A stretch of 15,595 nt of DNA from Mageeibacillus sp. UBA1243. Its GTDB lineage: Bacteria; Bacillota; Clostridia; UBA1212. Positions 1 through 7,661 of this stretch are shown here, piece after piece. Location: contig DBWH01000005.1 of the NCBI GenBank assembly GCA_002308595.1, forward strand, positions 35,631 to 51,225, in the 5' to 3' direction. The notes under the pieces are model-generated. The model was not told the DNA's origin. It worked only from the letters and a program-made list of their open reading frames with translations, and made no database searches. Each line of letters opens with the position of its first letter. Positions within the stretch are counted from its first letter, which is position 1. The position numbers and the translations under genes are program-made.

Positions 1-922
1 CCGCAAAAAGCGCCGGTATAACGGAGAATCTGCTCGTCTCGCCGCCGTTGTCGCCCCAGAGCGTCATGAAAACGTTTTTCACTTTATTTTCGATGCATGA
101 CTTAACAGCCTCTTCTGTGGCTTTGAGAGCGTATGAAATATGAGGAGTAAAGCCCGTCCATGTCCAGAGACCGCCCGCAAACCAGATGTTTTCCTGAAGC
201 TTTCTGTAGTTTCTTATGCGTGAGTCGTAGTGCGCCTTGTCGAGTGAATAGTAGTCCCAGTAGATGAGATTCACATTGGCGGGTATGCTCTCGGAAAGCT
301 TTTTGTCAAACTCAGCCTTGTCCTCAGGGCCGCCCGTGAGCTTGTAGAACATGTCGCCCCACATGAGAAGATTGAATCCGTATTTTGCGGCAATTTCAGA
401 GACGCGCTTTAGGTGCCTCACGAGTATATCCATGCGGTTCTCAAGGCCGTGCTCCTTAAGGTACCTTCCGAGACCTATGTTTTCAGCCTCGTCCATGCCT
501 ATGTTGACGGTTTTTGAAGTGAAGCACTCGTTTAAAGTCGCGAATATATCGTCAATGAGCTTATAAACCTCTTCGTCGCCCGCGCAGAGAGTGTCTCCCG
601 AATCGGCAAGCCTCGAAAACTCGGGCCAGCGCATTATCGCGTTAAGATGGGCAAGCGTCTGGATACACGGACAGAGCTCAACGCCGCGGGATTTTGCGTA
701 AGAGTCAAGCTCCTTAAGCTCACTCTTTGAATACCTTCCCCTGTAGCGGCCGAAATACGGTCTGCCGTTTACCTCGTATGTGTCCTCGGTGTAGAGCATG
801 AGGAAATCGCATCCGACCTTGGCGAGAAGATCGATGTATTTCTTTACTGAAGGGACGTTCATGACGGCGTTTCTCGAATTGTCGATCATGACGCCGAAAC
901 GGTCAAAGCAGCTTTTCTCCAT
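1..922 (-). CDS. GH20-family beta-N-acetylhexosaminidase (3'-truncated by window edge)
   Basis: The first 307 codons are visible and the stop lies beyond position 1. The protein looks like a glycoside hydrolase family 20 enzyme of the GcnA-like, single-chain type, which removes terminal beta-linked GlcNAc/GalNAc. The catalytic Asp-Glu pair is at residues 144-145 in the context IGMDEA followed by LGRYL. Other GH20-like TIM-barrel features are LMLYTEDTYEV (41-51), LCPCIQTLAHL (83-93), LLMWGDMF (185-192), IYWDYY (220-225), FAGGLWTWTGF (248-258) and TLWGDNGGE (287-295). No signal peptide is present, so it probably acts in the cytoplasm on imported amino-sugar oligosaccharides. The ATG at 922 has GGAGG eight bases upstream. 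It starts 21 nt after the rqcH stop in the same direction, so it is probably the tail of the stp-prkC operon, an odd place for a sugar hydrolase. Family is well supported; exact substrate is not. Confidence 0.85.
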   Translation of the reverse strand, partial: MEKSCFDRFGVMIDNSRNAVMNVPSVKKYIDLLAKVGCDFLMLYTEDTYEVNGRPYFGRYRGRYSKSELKELDSYAKSRGVELCPCIQTLAHLNAIMRWPEFSRLADSGDTLCAGDEEVYKLIDDIFATLNECFTSKTVNIGMDEAENIGLGRYLKEHGLENRMDILVRHLKRVSEIAAKYGFNLLMWGDMFYKLTGGPEDKAEFDKKLSESIPANVNLIYWDYYSLDKAHYDSRIRNYRKLQENIWFAGGLWTWTGFTPHISYALKATEEAVKSCIENKVKNVFMTLWGDNGGETSRFSVIPALFA

Positions 923-943
923 CTTAAAAACCTCCGAAAATCG

Positions 944-2686
944 TCAGTCAGTCTTTACGACTATTGTCTTAAAATCCGTATAGTTTACCATGCCGGGCCT
1001 TGCCCCGCTCTGTTTTTTTACGTGTTTTACCCTTGTAAAGTCAACCTCGCAGCTGCCGCCGGTAAAACCGCTCCGCTTTGCCGCAATAGTCGCGGCTTCT
1101 ACGAGCTGCGCGTTCGTGTACGAGCCGCCCGAAAGCGAGAGCCTCAGTATAACGTGCGAGCCCGGGTAGTTCTTTACGTGGAACCACATGTCGTTAGGCG
1201 CCGCAAGCTTTGTCGTTATAAGGTCGTTCTGTATATTGTTTCTGCCCGCCCAGACGGGTATGCCGTCAGACGTAGTAAGCTCTTCGAAATTGTTTTTCTT
1301 GACAGAGGGCGGGCGCTTTTTGCCCTGTTCCCTGCGGGGCTTGTAGTAGCCGCCTTCGATGAGCTCCTCCCTGATTTCTGCGACGGAAGCCTGTGCCTCG
1401 ACAACGTCAAGCGCATACCTCACCGTCGCGAGGTATTCAAGCTCAGCCTCGGCGGCGGATTTTCCCTTCACCGCGTTCTCCGCCTTGCCCTTTCTCTTCC
1501 TGTAGACCTTAAAGTAGTTTTTGAGGTTGACGGAAGGCGAAAGATGCGGGTCAAGCTCAATCGTGACCTCGGGAAGGTTTTCGTCGTAATAGTTAACGAC
1601 CTTAATCTCCTTCTCGCCACCTTTAAGCGCGTAAAGATTCGCGGTAAGGAGCTCGCCCTTTATTTTGTAGTCCATAAAATCTTCGGAGCCCGCGATGTCC
1701 TCTTCGTAGCCCTTGAGCCTTCGCTCGGTTCTTTCGATGGCGTTTTTGAGCGCCTTGGCAAGTTCCTGAGTGGCATTCTTTCTGTGGAGCGCCTCGTCCT
1801 TCCCCTTGAAGAAATCGTCAACGCACGCGCACGCTGTCGAGTAAGGTATAACTCTGTCCTCGCGGCACACGGAAAGCACGTGAAAATCTGTAAAATTCCC
1901 CGAAAAATCGGCAAGAATCGCCGGCGCATACTTATTCTCCGCAATGTCGCAAAGCACGTCTTTTATGACAAGAGTGAACTTTTCCCGCGCCTCTTCGTCG
2001 TCTTTTAATGCCTCAACAGGCATCTGCGGGTCCTTTCCGGCGGCCCTTACGCAGCAGTCGGCAATCTTTCTGGAAAAACCCGAAAAGATCTTCTGCAAAA
2101 AAGCAGTTGCCGAGATGCCCGAAGCATCCTCAAAAGCTTTTTTGAAGAGTTCAAACGCATTTTCCTCAAACGGTATGATTCTGTTCTGCGGGGGCGGGAG
2201 AGTGTAGATTCTTGCCGGCATGACCTCACGGTAAGAGCTTGTCCTCTCGTCAACGCGCCTCAGACAGTCTATGATGACGCCTTTTTCGTTAAGCAGTACT
2301 ATGTTTGAATAGCGACCCATTATCTCGCATACAAGCACCCTCGTCACGGGGTCGCCCATCTCGTTTCTCGTCGCAAAGCACAGGTTCAGTATTCTGTCGC
2401 AGTCGACCTGCTCGATTGATGTGAGTTCGGCGCCGATGAGATGCTTACGGAGAGCCATGCAGAAGGAAGGAGCGTCCATCGGATTCTCCTTGGCGATATT
2501 GCTGATGCCTATGCGCGCGTTGCCGGCATTTGCCGAAATAACAAGTCTGAAATTGTTCGAATTGTTTCTGATGATAAGATCGATCTCGTCTTTTTCGGGT
2601 TCAAAAACGCGGGACACCCTGCCGCCGACGGCAAGCCCCTCAAGCTCCCACTTTATGCATCTTGCAACAATACCGTCAAAAGCCAA
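944..2686 (-). CDS. rqcH: RqcH (NFACT family, Rqc2/NEMF homologue) ribosome quality-control factor
   Basis: A 580-aa NFACT protein, formerly annotated as fibronectin-binding protein FbpA. In Bacillus, RqcH binds the 50S subunit carrying a stalled peptidyl-tRNA and recruits tRNA-Ala to add a C-terminal alanine tail that marks the peptide for degradation. The NFACT-N domain starts at DGIVA (4-8). The tRNA-directed Asp-Arg pair is kept at D97-R98, the same numbering as in B. subtilis, and EIMGRYSN is at 121-128. A helical/coiled-coil middle (about 280-450) precedes the NFACT-R domain (about 465-575) with PVWAGRNNIQND, MWFHVKNYPGSHV and GMVNYTDFKT. The start is TTG at 2686, preceded by ACGGAG eight bases upstream; no better start exists. 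The gap to the preceding gene is 18 nt. All expected functional regions are intact. Confidence 0.95.
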   Translation of the reverse strand: MAFDGIVARCIKWELEGLAVGGRVSRVFEPEKDEIDLIIRNNSNNFRLVISANAGNARIGISNIAKENPMDAPSFCMALRKHLIGAELTSIEQVDCDRILNLCFATRNEMGDPVTRVLVCEIMGRYSNIVLLNEKGVIIDCLRRVDERTSSYREVMPARIYTLPPPQNRIIPFEENAFELFKKAFEDASGISATAFLQKIFSGFSRKIADCCVRAAGKDPQMPVEALKDDEEAREKFTLVIKDVLCDIAENKYAPAILADFSGNFTDFHVLSVCREDRVIPYSTACACVDDFFKGKDEALHRKNATQELAKALKNAIERTERRLKGYEEDIAGSEDFMDYKIKGELLTANLYALKGGEKEIKVVNYYDENLPEVTIELDPHLSPSVNLKNYFKVYRKRKGKAENAVKGKSAAEAELEYLATVRYALDVVEAQASVAEIREELIEGGYYKPRREQGKKRPPSVKKNNFEELTTSDGIPVWAGRNNIQNDLITTKLAAPNDMWFHVKNYPGSHVILRLSLSGGSYTNAQLVEAATIAAKRSGFTGGSCEVDFTRVKHVKKQSGARPGMVNYTDFKTIVVKTD

Positions 2687-2704
2687 AACAATTACTCCGT
2701 ATAT

Positions 2705-3391
2705 TTATTCTCCCTGAAGGTTCTTCAAGTAAGTATAAAGCGCCTCCGGGTCGTTCTCAGGCACCGAAATGCACGGCACCCTGTTTTCAATTCCGTCAAA
2801 TCCCGCAAATACCGAAGCGAGCTGCTCGCCGCGTTTGGGAAGCGGCAGAAGCACCGAAAACCTGTCAAAAATGTCTTTTCTCGACGCGCTCGTAACGCTT
2901 TTCACATTTCCCGGGAAAATAATCCCCGAAAGCAGATGTTTTTCGCTCACGGGAGTCTTCGTAAACGGCGTAGTGTAAACGTAAAGCGCACCGCCCTCGC
3001 TCATAACCGCGGCGTATGAATCATCGACAGCCGAAACGTCGTCAAACTTCTCCTCCAAACCGCCAATGTAACCGCCGCCTTCACCGTCATTTCCTCCGGC
3101 AACGACATACGCCCTGCCGCCGATGAGAACAACCGAAGCCTTTATTCCGAAGCCTCCGAGCTCCGGAAGCGCTGCGAAAAACTTTTCCGCAAAAAGCCTG
3201 AGGGTTGCCCGCTCGCGGTCGTATCCTTTATATTTTGAGCAGAAGTTTTTAAGCTCAAGATCGGTGACTTTTAAAGACACTGCGGGCTCGCCCCTGAAAT
3301 CACTGCGGAAAGCCTGCAGGTTTCTCAGGAAACGCTTGCTCTCGCTGTCGATTTTGGTGTTTATTCCCGCAATGCTGGCCTTGACTATCAT
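2705..3391 (-). CDS. HPr kinase/PEPCK-fold-like protein with a degenerate P-loop (putative pseudokinase)
   Basis: A 228-aa cytoplasmic protein with no signal peptide or membrane helix. Its layout matches the HprK-like 'phosphoenolpyruvate carboxykinase' proteins common in gut Clostridia. It has an N-terminal IAGI..IDSES / DFRGEP / KVTD part (7-43), a strand KASVVLIGGRAYVVAGG (84-100), an acidic SAVDDSYAAV (120-129) where the family has a NDD-type metal site, then LYVYTTPFTKTP (136-147), SGIIF (155-159) and a tail VPCISVPENDPEAL (205-218). The Walker A segment GxxGxGKST is replaced by GGNDGEGGGYIGG (99-111), without the lysine or Ser/Thr, so ATP hydrolysis is unlikely. It could be a scaffold or sensor; the function is unknown. 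It lies between rpe and rqcH with gaps of 19 and 18 nt, where many Firmicutes carry thiN. Start is ATG with a weak ribosome binding site. The family call is motif-based inference. Confidence 0.6.
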   Translation of the reverse strand: MIVKASIAGINTKIDSESKRFLRNLQAFRSDFRGEPAVSLKVTDLELKNFCSKYKGYDRERATLRLFAEKFFAALPELGGFGIKASVVLIGGRAYVVAGGNDGEGGGYIGGLEEKFDDVSAVDDSYAAVMSEGGALYVYTTPFTKTPVSEKHLLSGIIFPGNVKSVTSASRKDIFDRFSVLLPLPKRGEQLASVFAGFDGIENRVPCISVPENDPEALYTYLKNLQGE

Positions 3392-3410
3392 GACAATAAG
3401 GTTCCCGGTT

Positions 3411-4058
3411 TTATGCGTTCTTAAGGCTTAAAACAGCAGCCTCAAGGTTCTTGCTCTTAAAAAGATATGATCCAGAGACGAGTATGTCGCAGCCCGCAGC
3501 AGCGCTTTCGCGGCCTGTCACACTGTCAATGCCTCCGTCGGTCTCAATCATGAATCCGTACCCTTTTTCGGCCCTGATCTTCGCCGCGCGTCTTATCTTG
3601 TCGGTAACGCTTGAAATGTATTTCTGGCCGCCGAAGCCGGGGTTTACGGTCATAAGAAGCAGTATATCAATGTTTCCGAGTATCTCCTCGCAGGCGGAAA
3701 GAGGTGTCGCGGGATTCAATGCAACGCCGGCCTTGGCGCCGGTCTCTTTAATCTGATTTACGAGCCTGTCAAGGTGATTCGTAGCCTCCGCATGCACGAT
3801 TATAATATCAGAGCCCGCGTTCCTGAAATCGCCAATGTACTTTTCCGGGTTCTCAATCATAAGGTGCGTCTCAAACGGAATCTTCTTATAAGGGAGCAGC
3901 GACTTGATGACAGGCGCTCCGAATGTGATATTCGGGACAAAAGCGCCGTCCATGACGTCAAGGTGCGCATAGTCGCATCCGGCGTCCTGCACCCTTACAA
4001 GTTCCTTTCCCATCTGCGAAAAGTCGCATGAGAGCATTGAGCAGGAAACAATTCTCAT
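3411..4058 (-). CDS. rpe: ribulose-phosphate 3-epimerase
   Basis: A 215-aa TIM-barrel enzyme that interconverts D-ribulose 5-phosphate and D-xylulose 5-phosphate in the non-oxidative pentose phosphate pathway. Signature elements are HLDVMDGAFVPNITFG (32-47), with metal ligands H32 and D34 (D34 also acid/base), ETHLMIENP (63-71) with H65, LMTVNPGFGGQ (135-145), and ETDGGI (172-177) with catalytic D174, followed by the phosphate-gripping LVSGSYLF (193-200). Length and motif order are normal. The ATG at 4058 has ACGGAGG with ideal spacing (GGAGG then ATTAAAG). It follows rsgA by 43 nt, the conserved rsgA-rpe order of Bacillota. Confidence 0.97.
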   Translation of the reverse strand: MRIVSCSMLSCDFSQMGKELVRVQDAGCDYAHLDVMDGAFVPNITFGAPVIKSLLPYKKIPFETHLMIENPEKYIGDFRNAGSDIIIVHAEATNHLDRLVNQIKETGAKAGVALNPATPLSACEEILGNIDILLLMTVNPGFGGQKYISSVTDKIRRAAKIRAEKGYGFMIETDGGIDSVTGRESAAAGCDILVSGSYLFKSKNLEAAVLSLKNA

Positions 4059-4072
4059 CTTTAATCCTCCGT

Positions 4073-4101
4073 TCCGGCCGGTAAATCAAAATCAGGCCGG
4101 A
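4073..4101 (-). other. inverted repeat in the rsgA-rpe spacer
   Basis: TCCGGCC (4101-4095 on the minus strand) can pair with GGCCGGA (4079-4073) across a 15-base loop. The hairpin would occupy most of the 43-nt spacer and end just before the GGAGG of rpe. It lacks a T-run, so it is not a terminator. It could affect rpe translation or mRNA processing. Confidence 0.4.
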
Positions 4102-5064
4102 TCATCTGTACTTGTTTTTCTCCTTGGCGAGAAGCTCTTTGTAAATCTCTTTGTACCTCCCGTACCTGCCGGGAGAGAGGATGCCTTTTTCGAGGAGCTC
4201 GCCGACGCAGCAGTCCGGCTCGCCGGTGTGGCTGCAGTCCTGGAACCTGCAAGGGCCCCTGTTGTCAAACTCTTTATATAAATCGGCAAGTTCTTTCGGC
4301 GCGACGTTGAACGCGTCAAAGAAGCTGAATCCGGGCGAGTCGATGACGTACTTGCCGTTGCCCGCGTCAAAAAGCTCCGAGTGCCTCGTGGTGTGTTTGC
4401 CGCGTTCGGTCTTAGCTGAAAGGCCGCCGGTCGCCATGGCTTTTCGCAGAAGCAGCTTGTTTGTGAGCGTCGATTTTCCGACGCCCGACTGTCCGCAGAG
4501 AACCGTCACGCCGCGCGGTATTGCCGATTTTATCTTTTCGGCGTCCTTTTCGGCATCTTTTCCCTCAAGGGAGGCGATGAAAACGCCGCCGTCGACAGCA
4601 CTTTCGTATTCGTCTTTCAGGCTCTTTGCCTCTTTCCTGTCAATGTCGCTCTTGTTTATCACCAGGATCACGCCCGCGCCCTTCTGCCTCACCGACAGGA
4701 GAAGCTTGTCAAGGAGCGTCAGGTCTGGCTTGGGATTCGCCGCCGCGATTATGAACAGAACGCAGTCGACGTTTGCGACGGCGGGCCTTACCAGCGAGTT
4801 CTTCCGCGGCTTTATCTCCGTTATAACAAATCCGCTGCCGTCCTCTCGGTCCGGTGAAATCTTTACAAGGTCGCCGACCATCGGTTTTATCGACTCAAGT
4901 CTGAAGATTCCCCTCGCCTTGCAGTCGTACAAAGCGTCGCCGCAAGCGACAGTGTAGATGCCTCCGATGCCGCGGATTATGATTCCGTCAGCCGCTGCGC
5001 CTGTTAAAGCAGCTGCGCCGTTGTTCCTGTCTATAACGTTTTCAGCAGGTCGTTTCTGTGCCAA
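4102..5064 (-). CDS. rsgA: RsgA, ribosome small-subunit-dependent circularly permuted GTPase
   Basis: A 320-aa GTPase (YloQ/CpgA) that checks late 30S subunit maturation. It has an OB-fold (about 28-90), then the permuted G-domain order G4 NKSD (137-140), G1 GQSGVGKS (191-198), G2 around T225-T226, G3 DSPG (242-245), and a C-terminal zinc site C272, C277, H279, C285. B. subtilis CpgA is a reported substrate of PrkC, the neighbour here. The OB-fold motif IIIRGIGGIYTV begins at residue 28, whereas many orthologues start just before it, so there are about 25 extra N-terminal residues (MAQKRPAENVIDRNNGAAAL...). The start is TTG with GAGG ten bases upstream; no in-frame ATG or GTG offers a shorter alternative. 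It begins 16 nt after the prkC stop. Confidence 0.96.
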   Translation of the reverse strand: MAQKRPAENVIDRNNGAAALTGAAADGIIIRGIGGIYTVACGDALYDCKARGIFRLESIKPMVGDLVKISPDREDGSGFVITEIKPRKNSLVRPAVANVDCVLFIIAAANPKPDLTLLDKLLLSVRQKGAGVILVINKSDIDRKEAKSLKDEYESAVDGGVFIASLEGKDAEKDAEKIKSAIPRGVTVLCGQSGVGKSTLTNKLLLRKAMATGGLSAKTERGKHTTRHSELFDAGNGKYVIDSPGFSFFDAFNVAPKELADLYKEFDNRGPCRFQDCSHTGEPDCCVGELLEKGILSPGRYGRYKEIYKELLAKEKNKYR

Positions 5065-5080
5065 GAGCAGTTTTCCTCAT

Positions 5081-7624
5081 TCAAAAAGGAGTAGGTGTAA
5101 AATTGTCCGGGTAAACGTCGGGAGTCTCAACAGGCTCAGTCGGCTCGGGTGTGTAGCTCCACTCTTCGGGCGTCGGAGTTGCGATCATCTGCTCCGCGGT
5201 TCTCTTTACGATTCTCATCTCGTAAAGGTCCGTGACGTTGACGTAAACATACATTCTGACCTCGGTCTTGCCCCAGTTGAAGGGAACGGTGACCTCGAGC
5301 GGGAATTCGCTCTTAAGAACGCCTGAACGCTTGAAATCGTACTTCTTGTCCTTTGCCCTCTGCTCAACGTCCTCGCCGGTCTCGCTGAAGATGACGCCAA
5401 TGACATCCACAACGCCTCCCGATACGAACTCATCGGGGCACTGTATTTCAACTACAACGGGTATCGAGTGCTCGTCAAGCTGCTCCTTGTCGTAGAAGTA
5501 AATCGTAACTTCCGTTCCTACCGAGACTCTGCTTCCGGCTGCCGGGTACTGTCCTACAACCGTATCAAATGCCTGATAAGGCCCTCTTGTGGGCTCCGGC
5601 GTATCTGTCGGCTCAGGCGTGTCGGTCGGAGTCGGCGTGGGCGTCGGTGTTGCCGTCGGAGTGGGAGTCGGCGTCGGAGTGGGTGTAGGCGTGGGAGTCG
5701 GTGTCGGGGTCGGAGTATCCTCGCCGGGGTTTTCGGAATCACCCGGATTTTCGGCTGTAGGAGTCTCCTGTCCCTCTGTTTCCGAAGGCTCTGTTGCCTC
5801 CTCTGTCGCCTCTTCGGTGGGTTCCGGAGTGTCTGTCGGCTCGGGAGTCGGTGAAGGCGTCGGCGTAGGAGTCATGAAGTAAAGCGTCATGTCCTCGTCG
5901 GGGCTCGGGTAAACGTTTCCGAGCTTGAGACCCGCATTGGCGATAGCGACGAGCGCCTCGTCATATGTAAGACCCGTGAGGTCAGGCACAAAAACCTTCT
6001 CGCCAACGTTCTGCTTTGATATATAAAGCTTGATTGTCGTGTTCTTCTTAACCGGCATTCCGGATTCGGGCGACATGCTGATGACAGTGTTGTGAGTCAC
6101 CGACGAGTCGACCTCTATGTATTCGGCCTTGAGTCCCTGCCTTCCGAGAGCCTCTTTTGCCTCGCTGAGGTTAAGACCGATGTAGTTTTCAAGAATGACG
6201 TCGTCCTTGTTGCGCGCACACGTGAGGATGACTCTGTCGTTTGAGGTAACCTCCGTGTCCTTGGCGGGACGCTGGCTCGTGATGTAGTCGGTCGGGTAAA
6301 GGTCGGTCTCAAAATAGTGAACCTCGACCTCGATGTTCTTCTCGGCAAGCATCTTCTGCACGTCGACCCTGTTGTAGCCCGTGTAATCCGTGAGGATGAG
6401 CACCTCTTTCTGCTCTTCGGTGACCTTCTCCGTCATGTTGTCAAGGTAATAGTCAACGTAGAACCAGATGATGGCACCGCCAAGGATAAGCGACATGAAA
6501 ACCGCAAGCGCAGTGATCACAATCCTGCCGGGGTGCCTCTTTATACGCGCGGGAGCCGCCGTGAAATTGTCTTCTTTTGCGTGAATTTCGTCAAGGGCTC
6601 TCTTGTCGCCTTCGGGGCCTCTCTGCTGGTCGTAGTCGTAGTTTGAAACTTCTTCGACGCCGCTCGGAGCCTCGCCTTCGGGCCTTTCAACCTTATGTGC
6701 GCCCTCTTTTCTCGCAAGGTCGCAGTCCTCGGTGATGATGTCCTTGTCAAGCATGTACTGCGCGGATACGAGTATCGCCTCAGGTTCCTTCTCAGCCGCG
6801 ATGAGCATATCGAGCATCTCCTCGGCGGACGAGAAGCGGTCTGCAGGGTCCTTCATTGTCGCCAATACGACAACGTCCGAAACAGCTCTCGGAATGGTCT
6901 CGTCAACGACGCAGGCAGGTATAACGTTATACTTGCTCCTCTTGATTGCAACAGAGCCTGCGGACTCGCCGTCGAAAGGCACGTTGCCGACAAGCATCTC
7001 GTAGAAAGTTATACCGAGCGAGTATATGTCCGTCTTGCGGTTTGTCGTTCCGTCCTCTTCCTGCTCCGGCGCCATGTAGTAAACAGAGCCGTCGCGGTCG
7101 CCCGCCATCCTCGTGAACGAGTCGGGGCGGTTGGTCTTGGCGATACCGAAGTCGGTCAAAGTGACGTGTTTGTTTTCGTCGACAAGTATGTTCTGGGGCT
7201 TGATATCTTTGTGGACAACGCCTTTTGAGTGCACGTAGCAAAGAGCCGCGAGCACCTGCTTCATAATCTCAACACAATCCTGCCATTCAAGAGCGCCGCC
7301 TTGGCGTATGAGCTCGTCAACATTCACACCGTTGATTCTTTCCATCGCGATGTAATGCTTGCCGCAGTAATGGCCGAGGCCGTAGACCTTGACAATGTTG
7401 GGGTGGCGGAGTCCGCTTACGTTTTCAGCCTCGCGCTTGATCCTCTCGATGTGGTCCGGGCTGTCCGAGTACTCACTCTTCAGCACCTTCAGGGCGACGT
7501 CGATGTCAAGCACAATGTCCCTTGCTTCATAAACAACAGACATGCCGCCAATGCCCAGAAAGCTCTTGACCTCATATCTGTCGTTAAGTATTGTCCCAAC
7601 GGGAATCAAGTCAGTTTTTTCCAT
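5081..7624 (-). CDS. prkC: PASTA-domain Ser/Thr protein kinase (PrkC/Stk1) with a split third PASTA domain
   Basis: A membrane Ser/Thr kinase that senses muropeptides/lipid II outside the cell. Numbering is from the ATG at 7624 (847 aa). The kinase domain (about 13-275) has glycine loop GIGGMSVVY, K46, catalytic VVHKDIKPQN (D140), DFG 158-160 and GSVYYMAPEQ (179-188). A cytoplasmic juxtamembrane segment leads to one transmembrane helix (about 367-389). PASTA 1 is about 407-470 and PASTA 2 about 474-537. PASTA 3 is split: its first half (544-578) and second half (682-711) flank a Thr/Pro/Glu-rich insert (583-681). An extracellular beta-rich region (about 718-810) and a second TP-rich tail follow. 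An in-frame GTG at 7636 adds four residues but lacks a clear ribosome binding site; the ATG has AAGGGA just upstream, with rather short spacing. It is paired with the upstream phosphatase. Confidence 0.96.
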   Translation of the reverse strand: MEKTDLIPVGTILNDRYEVKSFLGIGGMSVVYEARDIVLDIDVALKVLKSEYSDSPDHIERIKREAENVSGLRHPNIVKVYGLGHYCGKHYIAMERINGVNVDELIRQGGALEWQDCVEIMKQVLAALCYVHSKGVVHKDIKPQNILVDENKHVTLTDFGIAKTNRPDSFTRMAGDRDGSVYYMAPEQEEDGTTNRKTDIYSLGITFYEMLVGNVPFDGESAGSVAIKRSKYNVIPACVVDETIPRAVSDVVVLATMKDPADRFSSAEEMLDMLIAAEKEPEAILVSAQYMLDKDIITEDCDLARKEGAHKVERPEGEAPSGVEEVSNYDYDQQRGPEGDKRALDEIHAKEDNFTAAPARIKRHPGRIVITALAVFMSLILGGAIIWFYVDYYLDNMTEKVTEEQKEVLILTDYTGYNRVDVQKMLAEKNIEVEVHYFETDLYPTDYITSQRPAKDTEVTSNDRVILTCARNKDDVILENYIGLNLSEAKEALGRQGLKAEYIEVDSSVTHNTVISMSPESGMPVKKNTTIKLYISKQNVGEKVFVPDLTGLTYDEALVAIANAGLKLGNVYPSPDEDMTLYFMTPTPTPSPTPEPTDTPEPTEEATEEATEPSETEGQETPTAENPGDSENPGEDTPTPTPTPTPTPTPTPTPTPTATPTPTPTPTDTPEPTDTPEPTRGPYQAFDTVVGQYPAAGSRVSVGTEVTIYFYDKEQLDEHSIPVVVEIQCPDEFVSGGVVDVIGVIFSETGEDVEQRAKDKKYDFKRSGVLKSEFPLEVTVPFNWGKTEVRMYVYVNVTDLYEMRIVKRTAEQMIATPTPEEWSYTPEPTEPVETPDVYPDNFTPTPF
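5582..5878 (-). repeat. Thr-Pro-rich insert coding repeat inside PASTA domain 3 of prkC
   Basis: Low-complexity coding DNA. The purest part (about 5621-5716) is a run of Thr-Pro codon pairs, read on the plus strand as GGNGTN hexamers with varied third bases. It is flanked by blocks such as TDTPEPT and TEEATEEATEP. All unit changes are multiples of 3 or 6 bp, so slippage would change protein length without a frameshift. Outside the cell such a segment would be an extended, possibly glycosylated spacer. The boundaries are set by where PASTA-like sequence stops and resumes. Confidence 0.9.
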
Positions 7625-7634
7625 TTTTCCCTTC

Positions 7635-7652
7635 ACGGGCGGTAAAACCCGT
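7635..7652 (-). other. small inverted repeat at the stp-prkC junction
   Basis: On the minus strand ACGGG (7652-7648) and CCCGT (7639-7635) form a five-pair stem with an eight-base loop. It covers the possible GTG start of prkC and ends two bases before the AAGGGA that would serve the ATG at 7624. It could tune kinase output relative to phosphatase, but the stem is short. Confidence 0.3.
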
Positions 7653-7661
7653 CAAAAAAGA

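Noticed and set aside
942..952. Tandem GTCA repeat at the rqcH stop
   Set aside because: It is less than three copies of a four-base unit and is accounted for by the Thr-Asp-stop codons.
1022..2008. Plus-strand open frame of 328 codons opposite rqcH
   Set aside because: It is antisense to a clearly conserved NFACT coding sequence, its translation is Arg/Val-rich with no domain, and it has no ribosome binding site. It is a shadow of codon bias.
4151..4957. Plus-strand open frame of 268 codons opposite rsgA
   Set aside because: The minus strand carries all RsgA motifs. The plus frame is Ser/Arg-rich low-complexity sequence without homology I recognise.
5589..5882. Plus-strand frame encoding Gly-Val repeats, elastin-like in look
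   Set aside because: It is only the complement of the Thr-Pro codon repeat in prkC. No ribosome binding site or promoter supports expression.
6695..7228. Plus-strand frame opposite the kinase domain of prkC
   Set aside because: It is antisense to conserved kinase motifs (DFG, catalytic loop) and is rich in Arg/Val from complementary codons.
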